Source of the DNA: Gymnopilus junonius
Taxonomy: Eukaryota; Basidiomycota; Agaricomycetes; Agaricales; Galerinaceae
Assembly (NCBI GenBank): GCA_015501075.1
Contig: JADNYJ010000120.1
Coordinates: 62,001 to 126,000, forward strand
Length of the DNA stretch: 64,000 nt
Direction of reading: 5' to 3'
In this document: positions 26,483-38,988 of the stretch, piece by piece
Layout: every line of letters begins with the position of its first letter
How positions within the stretch are numbered: position 1 is the stretch's first letter
Notes under the pieces: generated by a model
The model's database searches: none
Told to the model about the DNA's origin: nothing
What the model saw: only the letters and a program-made list of their open reading frames with translations
Program-made: the position numbers and the translations under genes

Positions 26483-26526
26483 CCAATGGATTGCTCCAAT
26501 TTCGGGTACCTTGATAGTATAAAAGG
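26483..26526 (+). promoter_or_regulatory. CCAAT boxes and TATA box of mycocypin copy 2
   Basis: CCAAT occurs at 26,483-26,487 and 26,496-26,500, and TATAAAAGG at 26,518-26,526, about 97 bases before the ATG at 26,623. This is a compact core promoter of the sort seen in highly expressed fungal genes. Confidence 0.5.
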
Positions 26527-26622
26527 CGGACAGCGGAGAGCGTTCTTCCTCATCTTCTCTCATTCACTGTATTTGCAGCAAATTCTCTAACAGCTCACTT
26601 TCATACTCCGGAGTAATTAAAA

Positions 26623-27310
26623 ATGTCTATCAAGCCCGGTCTTTACGAAATAAGTTGGGTTCCAATGCACATCCAACCCCCTTTCATAAGCGGTCAATAT
26701 GCTACTGGCGGTAACATCAATGCACCGCTTCGAACGGAGGCAATGCGTCCTGGATCCTCCAGCCAAAAGGCACGTTTTGATTGTAGTATCTTATTTCTCT
26801 TTTGGAGTCCTTACCCCACCTTAGTGGCAAGTCGAGCCTGTCAAGGGCAAAAGGGACATTTACACGATTTCTAACCCCACCCTTCCTGAAGGTACGGGCA
26901 TCAGCCGTACCTCTGGTGGTATCGTCCTTGCTGGATGGGGTATAGAAAATGACCGTGGTGGCCCAACTGAACCTGTTACCCTCTCAGTCGATATGACACA
27001 GTGGTCTATCACCCCAACTGACCCTGCGAACAATGTTTTCTGGTAAGCGTCGTGCGTTAATCCAAGTTGTAATGATTGCTGATAAAAGTTCCTTAGTATT
27101 TCGCTTCCGTTCAATGAGATAGTACAGATCACCAGGGCTGTCACTGAGCAGAACAATCAGGCGAGTCTCGTGTATGTTCAGCTTCTAGTTAATGAGTATA
27201 TTTACCGCAATTTCTAGCTCTGTGTTCAGCCTTTTGTGACTGAGCCAATGGCTCAAACACAAATGATGCAGGCTCTTCCTCAGTGGCAATTCGTCCCCGT
27301 TGCCCAGTAG
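26623..27310 (+). CDS. Mycocypin-like cysteine protease inhibitor, copy 2
   Basis: This paralogue of the gene at 24,874 has the same four-exon plan and encodes about 175 residues: IKPGLYEISWVPMHIQPPFI, GQYATGGNINAPLRTEAM, QKWQVEPVKGKRDIYTIS, a longer Gly-rich central loop (PTLPEGTGISRTSGGIVLAG), TQWSITPTDPANNVFCIS and LPQWQFVPVAQ at the end. The fold is predicted to be a beta-trefoil, cytosolic, inhibiting papain-like cysteine proteases as in clitocypins and macrocypins. The longer central loop and the changed first-repeat loop suggest a different target range from copy 1. Introns 1 (donor GCACGT at about 26,770) and 3 (donor GCGAGT at about 27,160) are GC-AG, whereas the same introns in copy 1 are GT-AG. 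The stop is TAG at 27,308-27,310. Confidence 0.75.
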
Positions 27311-27956
27311 TGGAAAAGCGCTCAAACATTGCTTGCCCGTGATCCATTCCAGAACAATAAGAAAAATGGTTTTTATTCCATCAGCTACTTCATGTACTGG
27401 AAAAGAAAAGCTGCCTGTACTCTATAATATGTACTTCAAAATTATCATTGTGACTTGCGTTTCAACGCGATGTGGGAATAAACGAGGTACCCCCCTACCG
27501 ACTGTTTGATGTTCTAATCAATATCTCTAATCAATATCATGTCCATTTATCACGGCTGGTAATGTCAAATCACGTCGTCGACGGAGTGGGCTGTGTCCGT
27601 CTCGATTTTAAAAGGCAATAACTTCTGAACAGTCATCCCGAGAACGCCGAATTGACACATCGTCGTTCTTCAGCCCAACAATCTCTATTTCCTCTGCGCA
27701 CCGAATGTTCACAATGAATGGGTGCGTATGCCCGATATCCCCATATTCAAAACAAATTGCCCATTTTTCTCCAGCGAGCCTAGATATCGGTTCAAGTCCG
27801 AGATGACTGTCGCTTGTATTTTTCAATGCTAACGAAATCGAAAGACACTCGCGCAAGGCTCTATTACAATCAGGACAGCATTATGCTTGCATTTCGTTAT
27901 ATAGTCCAAAGCCCCAGCCTTGACTGCCAGATACTACTCTCTGTCTAATCCTCTGC
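27311..27956. other. Intergenic region
   Basis: A minus-strand open frame at 27,608-27,856 contains HTHPFIVNIRCAEEIEIVGL and is moderately protein-like, but it has no identifiable family or flanking exons. Otherwise nothing is seen. Confidence 0.3.
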
Positions 27957-28707
27957 ATGACTATGACAAACCCATATGCTGATTTGCGCAACAACGAAAA
28001 CTTTGCTGCATCTTCCAGTTACTATACCGGATCTTCACTGGCACCTTCCTCGATCCTAGGTTCACTCCCTCGTTCACCTGTGAAGCTTCTCCAAACTACA
28101 TTAGGTTCTTCTTTGAGTCGGTGGATGGAGACATCCTCGACTGTTCTATCGTTGGAAGCGGGGAACGTAAGCTTTTCGACATTACGACGGAGCCCCTCTC
28201 CGACGGCACGATGGCTACAAATTTCACGAAAAAAGACAAGGTTATGTTTGCTCGAATGGAATGGACTCCGACACCTTTCGTCGAGATCGAGAATATATTG
28301 CCGAAGAAAAATGTATATACCTGGATAAGACACCCCATGGATGCGAATCAGTAAGTCTGATGACCTGAGTGTGTTGAAATTTTGAGCTAAGGTCTGGCTG
28401 CAACTACAGGATCAGGACAATGCTGCCCGGCGAAGACGAATATACATGGGAGAGGCATAAACAAATCATACGTGAGTATACCACTTATTTACTCAAGCAT
28501 ACCCGATATTGATTCAAGCAGTTGTATAAATCTGGTCAAAGAGGAGAAGAGGCGCAATTGATCGCCAAGTTTCATCGAATGCTTGATTCCCTGATACTGG
28601 ATGTAACCCCTGAAGCCGTATGTGCTGGAATTCTAGAAGCGATGGTAGTTGCTTTAGTCATTTTAACTGAGCACCCCACAATAGACAGTGCGGAAAATAA
28701 TGGATAA
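27957..28707 (+). CDS. DUF6593 domain protein, copy 1
   Basis: This is a basidiomycete family of unknown function. The start ATG is at 27,957. A 68-base intron (about 28,018-28,085, GTTACT...GTGAAG) is needed to join MTMTNPYADLRNNENF to the domain. The domain reads NYIRFFFESVDGDILDCSIV (the first strands), TTEPLSDGTMATNF, VMFARMEWTP (the 'xAxIEW' core) and KKNVYTWIRHPMD. After an intron it continues EDEYTWERHK, LIAKFHRML and TPEAVCAGILEAMVVALVIL, the hydrophobic C-terminal helix common in this family. The junction at about 28,470-28,522 does not keep phase exactly as read, so a splice error or a missing base is possible there. It is probably a soluble or membrane-associated intracellular protein. 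Confidence 0.65.
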
Positions 28708-30692
28708 GAGTCTTTCCAATTTTACATTGTCTAGATTGCCAATTTCAATCCCAGCTACAATGTTTCGACCTACTTGGATTCCTAGAGATAAGAAACTCAA
28801 CAGCTTGCGACGCCAGAGATCCAAAAAACAAACTAAGGAGCTTTGAAGCCGTATTACAGGCGTTGAAAAGGTGACCAAGAATACAAAGTCAGAGAGCTCA
28901 GCTTTTACGAATATAAGGACATGAACCAGCGCCAAACGAATACAGGTTCTTGAGCATAGAGTGCCATCGAAATGCGGGTTTAGGAGTAGCAGCATGAGTG
29001 TCAGGGTCTTTTCATTGATCTAAAGCCCAAGACTCGACCAGCGTCTCTCAAGCTTTAACAATTCTAGTGTTTAATATCGGTGCATGAATTCGATCGACAA
29101 CAAAACTTTTGACAGTTGGCGAAGTGGACGTTTGAACGTAAGACAGACAGGACGGGACGGCAGGGCCGAACGCCGAATCGAAGCAATCAACGTGACGTGA
29201 CTGGATCTAGACCCCGAATTGTTCAACAGTCTTTTCCCAGGCTTCTCCTTCTCATTCCATTCAATCCTTCCTCACCGTGGTTGATATCTGCCATCCAGAA
29301 TTATGCACCTGCACAACTTATACGTTGTATATCGTATTTTAGCCCCAGTAAGACAAGGAGTGTAACCAAGAAATGCTGATTACTAATTGTCGAGGTCAGG
29401 CATTCTCTAGGGTAACCGAAGTTGACGTCAGGCTGCCGATGTTACTTTCAACATCGGTGAAAACAATAAGATACAGCGCTCGAGGGAACCGGATGCGGAC
29501 AACATTACAAGCCCGAGTACGGTGAATCAATTTTAGATAGGCTGTAGGAAGGAATTGCTTTACCGGCACGAGCTTCCTGTACCATCACGAAGTCTAAGCT
29601 CTTCTCGTAACGTAACTCCGTGCCTTCGAACAAATGCCGGTTGACAGGTTATCCTTTAGACATTTTTCAAGGCTTACTCTGTCCTTAAATGATGATACAT
29701 CAAGTAACCCACCAAGAGGGAAGAAAATAATTGATAGCATGATCAAATGTTTTCAAGTCGGCAATCCAGGTAACCGTCCCCATCTGTCCCCACCAGGGCC
29801 CACCTTTCAGCTTGAACGTGGAAAGCGGAGGCTTTTCCCAGTTCTCACATATGTTTGGCCACTGGCCTAATCATATTTAGCAAGTCCTGCTCGCCTCTAT
29901 GTGAAGGAACACATGCTTATAATTTCGCGTGCTACTGGTAACATGTCCATGGGTCATCTATGTTTCAGGAAACATTCAAATACAAGATACAATCCTAATT
30001 TGTGGAAGTCCTTGGTCGGGACAAGGTGATTTATCCAGAAACTTGAGTCACGTTTTTCTGATTGATTTACAGCGTAAAGAATCGCATGCGCAGATCCAAT
30101 GAAATGGTGCGGTGGAGTCATGGGATTTGCATGCCGCTTGGAAACCTCATTTATCAAGAGCAAGCGATGGAAAAGTGGGGCCTGAAAGCCTCTAATTGGC
30201 TGCGGGCCCCACTTTTTCCTTACAAGGGCACGTTCAATCCCACCTGCGGTGCCGGACAACCTGGCGGCAACCCAATTTTAGGATGCGATAAGAATATACG
30301 GGGCCGCGTTAAATCTATTATAGGTACGTTATTTTTAGCAGACTGCCCACTGTGAAAGCTCGCCTCGAAAACTCACTACAGCCGGCGTATTTTTATCGAT
30401 TGAGGACACTCCACAGGTTCCAGATAAAAGGTTCACATCGAGACTGGGAAAATTTTCTGCATGAGTTCCAAGATGGTGTGTATTTGATGCGCTAGAGTCG
30501 TGAGGCTGAAAGGAAATTGGTAAACCATGATTGGCTAGTTCAAAAATTCTCGTGTACCCCGACCGCTCGTCTGGATCAAATCACGTAGGCTAACACTTGG
30601 ATGAGTGAACGCCGGTACACATTCATGGGTTTGTGCTACCATCGCACTCTCAGAACGGACGGAACAGCGTTTAAATCTCTCACAAGAAAACA
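28708..30692. other. 2 kb region without a recognised gene
   Basis: Only short, unrelated open frames are present. No TIR pair, tandem repeat or family motif was found. The right end must contain the peroxidase promoter. Confidence 0.35.
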
Positions 30693-30700
30693 TATAAAAG
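30693..30700 (+). promoter_or_regulatory. TATA box of the class II peroxidase
   Basis: TATAAAAG lies 77 bases upstream of the peroxidase ATG (30,770), a spacing like that of the mycocypin promoters. Confidence 0.5.
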
Positions 30701-30769
30701 AGTGATGCATTTGCGACAATTGCCCCCAGGCAGCTCTCGTCTCCTACTCCAGAGTCCACCTCGTCTACA

Positions 30770-32478
<1,709 letters not shown>

Positions 32479-33081
32479 AGGAGCTCAGTTGGGCTGTCTG
32501 CTTTCCATTTCCTCATCCATCTTGAATATTTATCTGTTTTCTTGTCTTCTATCCCCATGTTTTTGTATATATTTAAGAATAGAAACCTCTATATCCTCTT
32601 CAATTGAGACCGCTGCCAGCCAAGAAAAAAACATACAGGTTATGTGAAAACCCCGGTCAGTTTCCGTCCTTCATCTCTTCGTTCTCTCCTTCCAACAGAG
32701 GGGCATTCAATTTACTGTCGCTCTTTATCATTAGTTTTCTTATTTGATCCAGGCTCGCTGGCGGCTTGCTTCAGCGAGCCTTCCTGGGTTTGACGCTGTA
32801 AACCTGGCGAGGCTAAATTAAATACATCGAGCAGAGCTGCAAATATGGCCAGTAGAGGCCTTGAATTTTATTTTATTCTGCACATTATGGGCGTCTAATA
32901 GACTACAAGATCGTCTCTTTAAGCTTTTGAGGTATCACGATATTCCATCCATTACGAAGTCGAAATGAAAGAGGGAAGTAAAAAGAGCGGAAATTAATGA
33001 AGTGTCGTAGGGAACTAGTGCATCACAAACGTCTTCGGTTGCCAATAAAAAGGAATGAGTTAAACGCACATCACAACGCCC
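32479..33081. other. Convergent intergenic region
   Basis: This stretch lies between the 3' ends of the plus-strand peroxidase and the minus-strand SDR, so it holds only terminator sequence. No gene is seen. Confidence 0.4.
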
Positions 33082-34405
33082 TTAGTCAACAGTCTTCATG
33101 CCAGCTTTCTTCATGCCCATCTGCATCGCCCCCCACCTGGCAACCTCCTCACAGATCGGGTTGAGAGCTATTACTTGGCCGTTAGAGCCATCTTATCAGA
33201 ATAATACACAAATGGATGTTTACCTTTGAGACTGTGCATCGCAACGCCATGGCGCAGAGGCCAACTGACAACGCCAACGCCACCGGATTCAGCAGCTCTC
33301 TTTATTTTCCAAGCCATCGTGTTTGCGCTATCATAGCTACCTTGGGGCATCATGATGCCTCGACTTCGCATTTGCTTCGTGAGCGTCCCATCTAGGAATC
33401 CTGGCTGCGCGACGATGACTTCGATACCACAAGGCGCGGCAAGAACGCGGAGGGAGTCGGCGAAAGTATTGATGAAGGCTTTGGTGGACATATACGAAAT
33501 CATGCCGTTTGGACTGTAGAGGCCTGGACAGACCCTACAATGCACTGAGGGATAAAGCGTGGACAAATGTTCTACTATGAAGATACAGAAGGAGATACGT
33601 ACAATTTTTCCGTAACTGCGCTTCCTCATGAGTTCAAACGTGGTGGCAACAACTACAAAGGTACCAGTGACATGGGCGGAAATCATGTCGCTCATCGTGT
33701 TCTACGAATATAAAAGGCAGGGTGAAAAAATGACGAGAGCGTAGAGAAGTGAGATGCACCAAACCAGAGCCAGTAGCGGAGTCCTTAAGGTAAGCCGAGG
33801 GACCCGTAACTTCGTACATGTGCGTAATCGGGCCATACTGAGAGTCCAAATCCTGGATAACGTCGGCCAATACCTTCTTCGAACCACCAATATCGAGTTC
33901 TGCTGGGTGAACTGTAGCTTTGCAAGTCCCCACATCTTCGACAATGCGTTTAGCGTCATCTGAAAACCGATTAGAGGATGGACGAAAGAAAATGTTGGAT
34001 ATATGCGCTTTTCTTGCGCATATAGCCACATAAAAATGAAGAAATTGACGCACCCATCTGTTTGCAGGCAGCGATGATGACTGTTTCAGGGTCGTTCGCG
34101 TATTGTTGAATGATTCGAGCGCCAATACCTCTAGGGCCGCCAATGACGAGAACGACTTTCCTCTTGTTCATTTGGTGATTGGGACCGAGGTGCGTGAGCA
34201 TACTCGAAGGCATGAACATGCGCATGAAGGAGAGAGGGAGGACGATGCAGAGAGTAAAAAAGAAAGATGCGGTGGACGTAGCCATAGCTCCAATGGCCAT
34301 AGCGATGTTCTGGATGGCGTAGCCGAGAGGCGGGATCTGACGAGGGAGCTCGGGGATGAGGTAGGACATGTTGATATCCTGGCTGTTGATGTCCTGGTTG
34401 TTCAT
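33082..34405 (-). CDS. Membrane-anchored short-chain dehydrogenase/reductase
   Basis: Read from ATG 34,405, an N-terminal hydrophobic segment (GAMATSTASFFFTLCIVLPL) is followed by KRKVVLVIGGPRGIGARIIQ, the TGxxxGxG-type cofactor loop. Next come AELDIGG, DSQYGPITHMYEVTGPSAY (the NxAG region), MSDMISAHVTGTFVVVATTF, RKRSYGKIV, and the catalytic Y-x3-K in GMISYMSTKAFINTFADSLR. IEVIVAQPGFLDGTLTKQM follows, and a final exon ends MKKAGMKTVD. The layout resembles 3-ketodihydrosphingosine-reductase-like SDRs of the ER membrane; the substrate cannot be assigned. After the intron ending at about 33,541, one base is missing in the GG run near 33,524 for GLYSPNG to be in frame. It is paralogous to the degenerate gene at 16,841, in opposite orientation. 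Confidence 0.8.
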
Positions 34406-34666
34406 CGTTGGAGGCAACGACGGAGACGGAGGGCGGATGGCGACGAGAACAGAGAATGGGGCGGATGTTGGTGGAAGGAGAGAAAGAAATGAGGGGGTCG
34501 ATTTCTGAAGAGCGTCCAGTTTATGTAGGGCGCCTCTTACGATCGAATCCTGAATAGGAAACGGTATATATGACGAAATGACATCATGGTATTCCCTTCT
34601 CGTACTGGACGCTCTCCCTCGCCTGTAAAGGTGAACCAGAGCGCGCAAATGGCTTTTGACTGTTTC

Positions 34667-34929
34667 TTAAAGGCTGCAACACGGGAAGATGACGTTCGAG
34701 GGAGATATTATCAGCAAATTTGAGGCCATATATACAAATTCACTCACCCGAACATTGTCTCTACCACCAGAAACAGGGTATAGAACGATAGGGCGCACGA
34801 AGAAGCAAAAACGACCATACCACGCGCAATAGCATACAAAGGAACAAGGAAGATGGAGCATAACAAATATAACTTTACAGTTACAATGTCGTAGACCCAC
34901 GGCACAAGCACTTTCAAAGTGAGGACCAT
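34667..34929 (-). CDS. Small hydrophobic protein, hypothetical
   Basis: From an ATG at 34,929 the frame reads two membrane-type segments (LKVLVPWVYDIVTVKLYLLC and FASSCALSFYTLFLVVETMF), then a plausible GT-AG intron and an immediate stop at 34,667-34,669. The frame is open further upstream to 35,139 with another hydrophobic stretch. It lies just upstream of the SDR on the same strand and has a similar hydrophobic N-terminus, so it could be a decayed SDR 5' end. No family is recognised. Evidence is open frame and hydrophobicity only. Confidence 0.25.
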
Positions 34930-35323
34930 CCGGTCGAAAGAATGCGAAGGAAATTCTGAGTGAATTGAGATCGAATCAAAATCACGGATAATGGATTCAA
35001 GATAGGCAGTTGTCAGGTACAAGAAGAGAGATTTTCGAGCGTATAAGATGCTATAGAGACGTTGAAGTAAGACAGAAAGAAAGGTCCTTAGGAAAACGTC
35101 AGAAGATTCAAGACGGAACACGAGAGCGGCGAGCAACACGAAAAAATCTTTTCGACAGATATTTGCTCATGCTTGTCAACGCCCTACTCAACGTACTTGT
35201 CACGAGCGTCACATGCTTCTCCAACAATTTTCCTCCTCCGCTTCCCACGTTTGCTTGATGCTTGTACTCTTTCATATTTTAGAATTCAGGTTTTATCAGA
35301 TACATATGCGCCCACATGTAAGC

Positions 35324-36647
35324 TCAGCACCCCATCTCAACACCGTCGTATGGACCATCATGATCGCTCTCGTTGCCATCGAAAATATTAGGTACGTCGC
35401 CAACAATGCATTCCGTATTGGTATTATCTTGTCCTAAATAACATACCAGATATCAGCCCCATTCTTTCAGGTAGAAGATGCAAACTGAGATACCTACCTG
35501 GGCAGGAAACCCATTCACCATTGTCCATGATGTGAACTTCGCCGGATGGGTGGTGGTATCCCAGGAACGACCTAAATTCGGACCTATTAGCTTTCAGCGT
35601 ATCAAGGGCCTAATTTGAGCTCACCTGGGACAATTGGAACGATGTCCTCTCTATATAGCGGCACGTGTTAAGGTGAGCAATGCTATAAAAGCTTAAAAAA
35701 CGCACTTGTTGTTGATATGCGTGAATGATAGATGCGCATCAACGTAGTTCGCAAAGTCTTGATTCCCGACCTGAAAGGAAACGAACTTCAGAACCTATTC
35801 ATCGCGACAAGCGGGGTATACGTACTCGAGGTGTGCCATAACCAATGACCTGGAAAGTAACTCCGCTAATATGCAGAGGCAGGTAAACACCATCAAGAAG
35901 CGCAATAGCAGCGCCGAGTGAATGTCCAACAATCGTAACCTTCTTCGCGAATGGGCCGCAATAGTCGTCTTCACAGCCGAAAGGATAGTCGTAGCCGTCT
36001 TAGCTTGCTCATTCGCGAACCCGCTATGGGCCTCAACGGAGGAGCTGACGCCAGGGAAGAGGGAAGAATCAAGCGATTCCAGGAACGCATCGCATCTGTA
36101 GCGTCGGCCTCTCTGGGATGGATGGCAGGATATGTCAGGATTTTCCGACGTGCAGGGGTTGGGCTGCAAGCGATGAAGGAACTCACATCTCGGAGGTGTC
36201 AGTGCCTTGATGGGCTACAATGACCGACGCTTGAGATGGGAGAACCCAACATACCCTGTAAGTGATATATACCATGTTAATTAAAAAGTTGTGCCCGAAT
36301 AGCTTTAATATACGCACAGAACTGGGTCCCATCTCCATCGCCTCCAGACGCCGTCGGAATGAAATCGGAATTTGCTGCGCAATTCGCTGTGTACACACCT
36401 CAGGTAAGAAGGGTTGTCCCTTGGAATTCGGAGACGAGAGCTCACCTCCACAAGACCAGTTAATAGTCGTACTGGGATTGCAGTAAGCAGTGCTGGCGAA
36501 GAAAGTGAAGGGCTTGAACGTCGAAATCTGTGTCGTCGTGAGAGCCGTAATACTCTGCCTCTTGGACAGTCCTGACGCAGCCGGAGCAGCCTTGACATAT
36601 GACAGCGCACCGAGAAGCAGTGAGAGGGTGAGACCGTGGAGCAACAT
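35324..36647 (-). CDS. Secreted class 3 lipase, copy A, frame-disrupted
   Basis: This is a fungal triacylglycerol/feruloyl-esterase-type lipase. The signal peptide MLLHGLTLSLLLGALSYVKA begins at ATG 36,647. The order is then LSKRQSITALTTTQISTFKP, ASTAYCNPSTTINWSCG, NCAANSDFIPTASGGDGD, VIVAHQGTDTSE, SSSVEAHSGFANEQAKTATT, the nucleophile elbow (VTIVGHSLGAAIALLDGVYL in the corrected frame), GYGTPR, VGNQDFANYVD, EDIVPIVP, the catalytic-His region HHPSGEVHIM, and DGPYDGVEMGC at the end. Four one-base losses break the frame, near 36,240, 36,090, 35,948 and 35,566, each at or beside a short base run. It may be a pseudogene or carry sequencing error. It is a tandem duplicate of the gene at 37,616-38,988. 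Confidence 0.8.
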
Positions 36648-37615
36648 CGCAGTGACCAAGTAGTACTCTTCAGTGAGGTGCAAAGAACCGTTGCTCACGA
36701 AGCACGAGCGGGGGATCGCAAAATGGGACGACAATAAAGATGCTTTTTTATAGCAATTCCATTCCTTCGTAGACTAGCAGTTTCCTTACCACGGGATCAT
36801 TGAAGAACCCTTGACAGATGTCGATAGCATCAGCGACGAGGGAGACATGTGCACAGCGGCACCTCATGTGAGGTTGACCATGCAGCATGGGAAGAGCAAT
36901 TCCCTTATTTTTTGATAAGTAACCACGATGCCATGCGTTTTAAAAGCTCGGGACAGGACACGAATGGCGACTCCACACTTTGAGTGGGTTCGAAATACCA
37001 ACGTTTGAGGACACGGGGTTGGCTAAATTATCTCTTGGGGGAAAATCGTTCGGTACACTAAATTAAAACCGTCATGGATGGCGGCACTAAAAATAATCCT
37101 AACTGGTGTAGATCATTTATGCTCGTTAGTCGTTATTCTTGGACATCTCGACTGGAAGTCTTTATATCTCCGGAACAAAGAGACTGTGACGGATGCAACG
37201 AGAGAGCCTTTGTCCCAAAGAGACTAAGATTGACATGACTGACGCTTGGCACTTCTCTGCTCTAAGTAGCACATACTTTATACCAGTACGTGGGGCACCA
37301 TGTGAAAATTGAATCAACATAAGGGACGGCGTAGGGAAACGTGCATAAGAAAATAGAGAGCATATGGTAGGAATGATAGGATAAAATATTTATTTATGAG
37401 AGGAATAGATGCAATTCGAAGGGGCGTAAAGAATGACGATACTGATTTGTACATGCTTAGATAATCCGCGTTCAAACGTTTATTGCGGAAATGATTGAAC
37501 CGATCCGAAGTGGCTGATACCGAGGGTAGATGGTGTCGCTGGAACATAACTCAAACCTGATTCAATTTCATGTAGTCTCCATACTACAAATACACCTTGT
37601 ACTCGATTTAAATGT
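36648..37615. other. Spacer between the lipase copies
   Basis: This spacer contains the promoter of lipase A and the 3' flank of lipase B. The sequence at about 36,875-36,935 (ATGGGAAGAGCAATTCC...GCCATGCG) is similar to 39,215-39,275 upstream of lipase B, showing that the duplicated unit includes the promoter. No separate gene is seen. Confidence 0.5.
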
Positions 37616-38988
37616 TCAACAACCCATATTGACACCGTCGTATGGACCATGGTGATCATTCGGGGTGCCCTCGAAGATGCTCGGCACATCACCCACTGTG
37701 CATTCATCACTGGTGTTGTCTTGTCCTGGAATAACATGCCCCCACATTAGCACAGTTCGAGTAAGATATAGAAAGAAATCATAGTATACCTACCTGGGCA
37801 AGATACCCATTGATTGTTAGCCATGATGTGAACTTCTCCCGATGGGTGATGGTATCCCAAGAAACGACCTGTGTTTTATAAATTTGTTGGACTCAACGAA
37901 GATGAAGCCGAGTTTGAATGCTTAAACGTACCTGGGACTATTGGCACTATATCCTTCCTATCAAAAGCGATTCTAGTAAGTAACCTCATAGGATTTACAA
38001 CACAGACTTATTGTTTATCCGAGTTAATGATAGATGAGCGTCAACGTAATTCGCAAAATTCTCGTTTCCGACCTGATAGGCGCAGAACCATCAGATTTTA
38101 CTGGGACACAGTGGGAAAATACGTACTCGAGGCATGCCGTAGCCAATGACTTGGAACGAAACGCCGCTAATATGCAACGGAAGGTAAACACCGTCAAGGA
38201 TGGCGATAGCAGCACCTGATCGAAATATATGCAATTAAACGTTCCGCAACCGAAAAGAAGAACATTGTTCTGATTCATACCGAGGGAGTGTCCGACAATC
38301 GTGACCTTCTTCGCGGAGTGAGCAGAAATAGCAGTCTTGACGGCTGACAAGATGGTCGTTGCAGTTTTGGCTTGTTCATTGGCGAAGCCGCTGTGGGCCT
38401 CAACAGAGGAACTGATACCAGGGAAAAGAGTAGGATTCAGCGATTCCAAAAATGCATCTAAGTCGGTAGCATCTGCTTCGCTGTAATGTTTAAATAAATT
38501 GCAGAACATGTACGTATGCGATCCGCAGCTTACATCTCTGAGGTGTCCGTTCCTTGATGTGCAACAATTACTGTTGCATGAGATGGCGAAAACCCGACAT
38601 ACCCTTGATAATTGATAGTCAGAAAATATTATAGCAAGCAACATCAGTCGACCCATACTCACAGAACTGTACGCTGTCACCGTCACCGCCTGACGCTACT
38701 GGAATAAAATCGGAATTTGCAACACAATTTGCTACGTAGAAAAGTTCAGAATAGAATACGGAACGGTGCCATAACATCTCCTACATCCACAAGACCAATT
38801 GACAGTCGTACTGGGGTTACAATAGGCAGTGCTGGCAAAGAAACTGAATGGCTTGAAGGTAGATATTTGCGCTGTCGAGAGCGTCGTGATGCTCTGCCTC
38901 CTGAAAAGCTCGCCTGCAGTCGGAGCAGAACTGACCCTCAAAGGTAAACCGCGAGAAGAATCGAAGCAGCGAGGGTTTTGAGAAACAT
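37616..38988 (-). CDS. Secreted class 3 lipase, copy B
   Basis: The exon plan and motifs match copy A. MFLKTLAASILLAVYL is the signal peptide, from ATG 38,988. The protein continues with ELFRRQSITTLSTAQIST, WYVGFSPSHATVIVAHQGTD, DLDAFLESLNPTLFPG, KKVTIVGHSLG (nucleophile elbow with Ser, split by an intron), AAIAILDGVYLPLHISGVSF, GYGMPR, KDIVPIVPGRFLGYHHPSGE with the catalytic His, QWVSCPGQDNTSDE and GPYDGVNMGC. It is extracellular and predicted to hydrolyse ester bonds of triglycerides or related esters. There is a single frame break near 38,938, where CTTTGAGG lacks one T between the signal peptide and the mature part; everything downstream is intact. This is probably the functional copy of the pair. 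Confidence 0.87.

Noticed and set aside
27608..27856. Minus-strand frame with HTHPFIVNIRC
   Set aside because: Isolated 82-codon frame without paralogue or splice partners; insufficient for a gene call.
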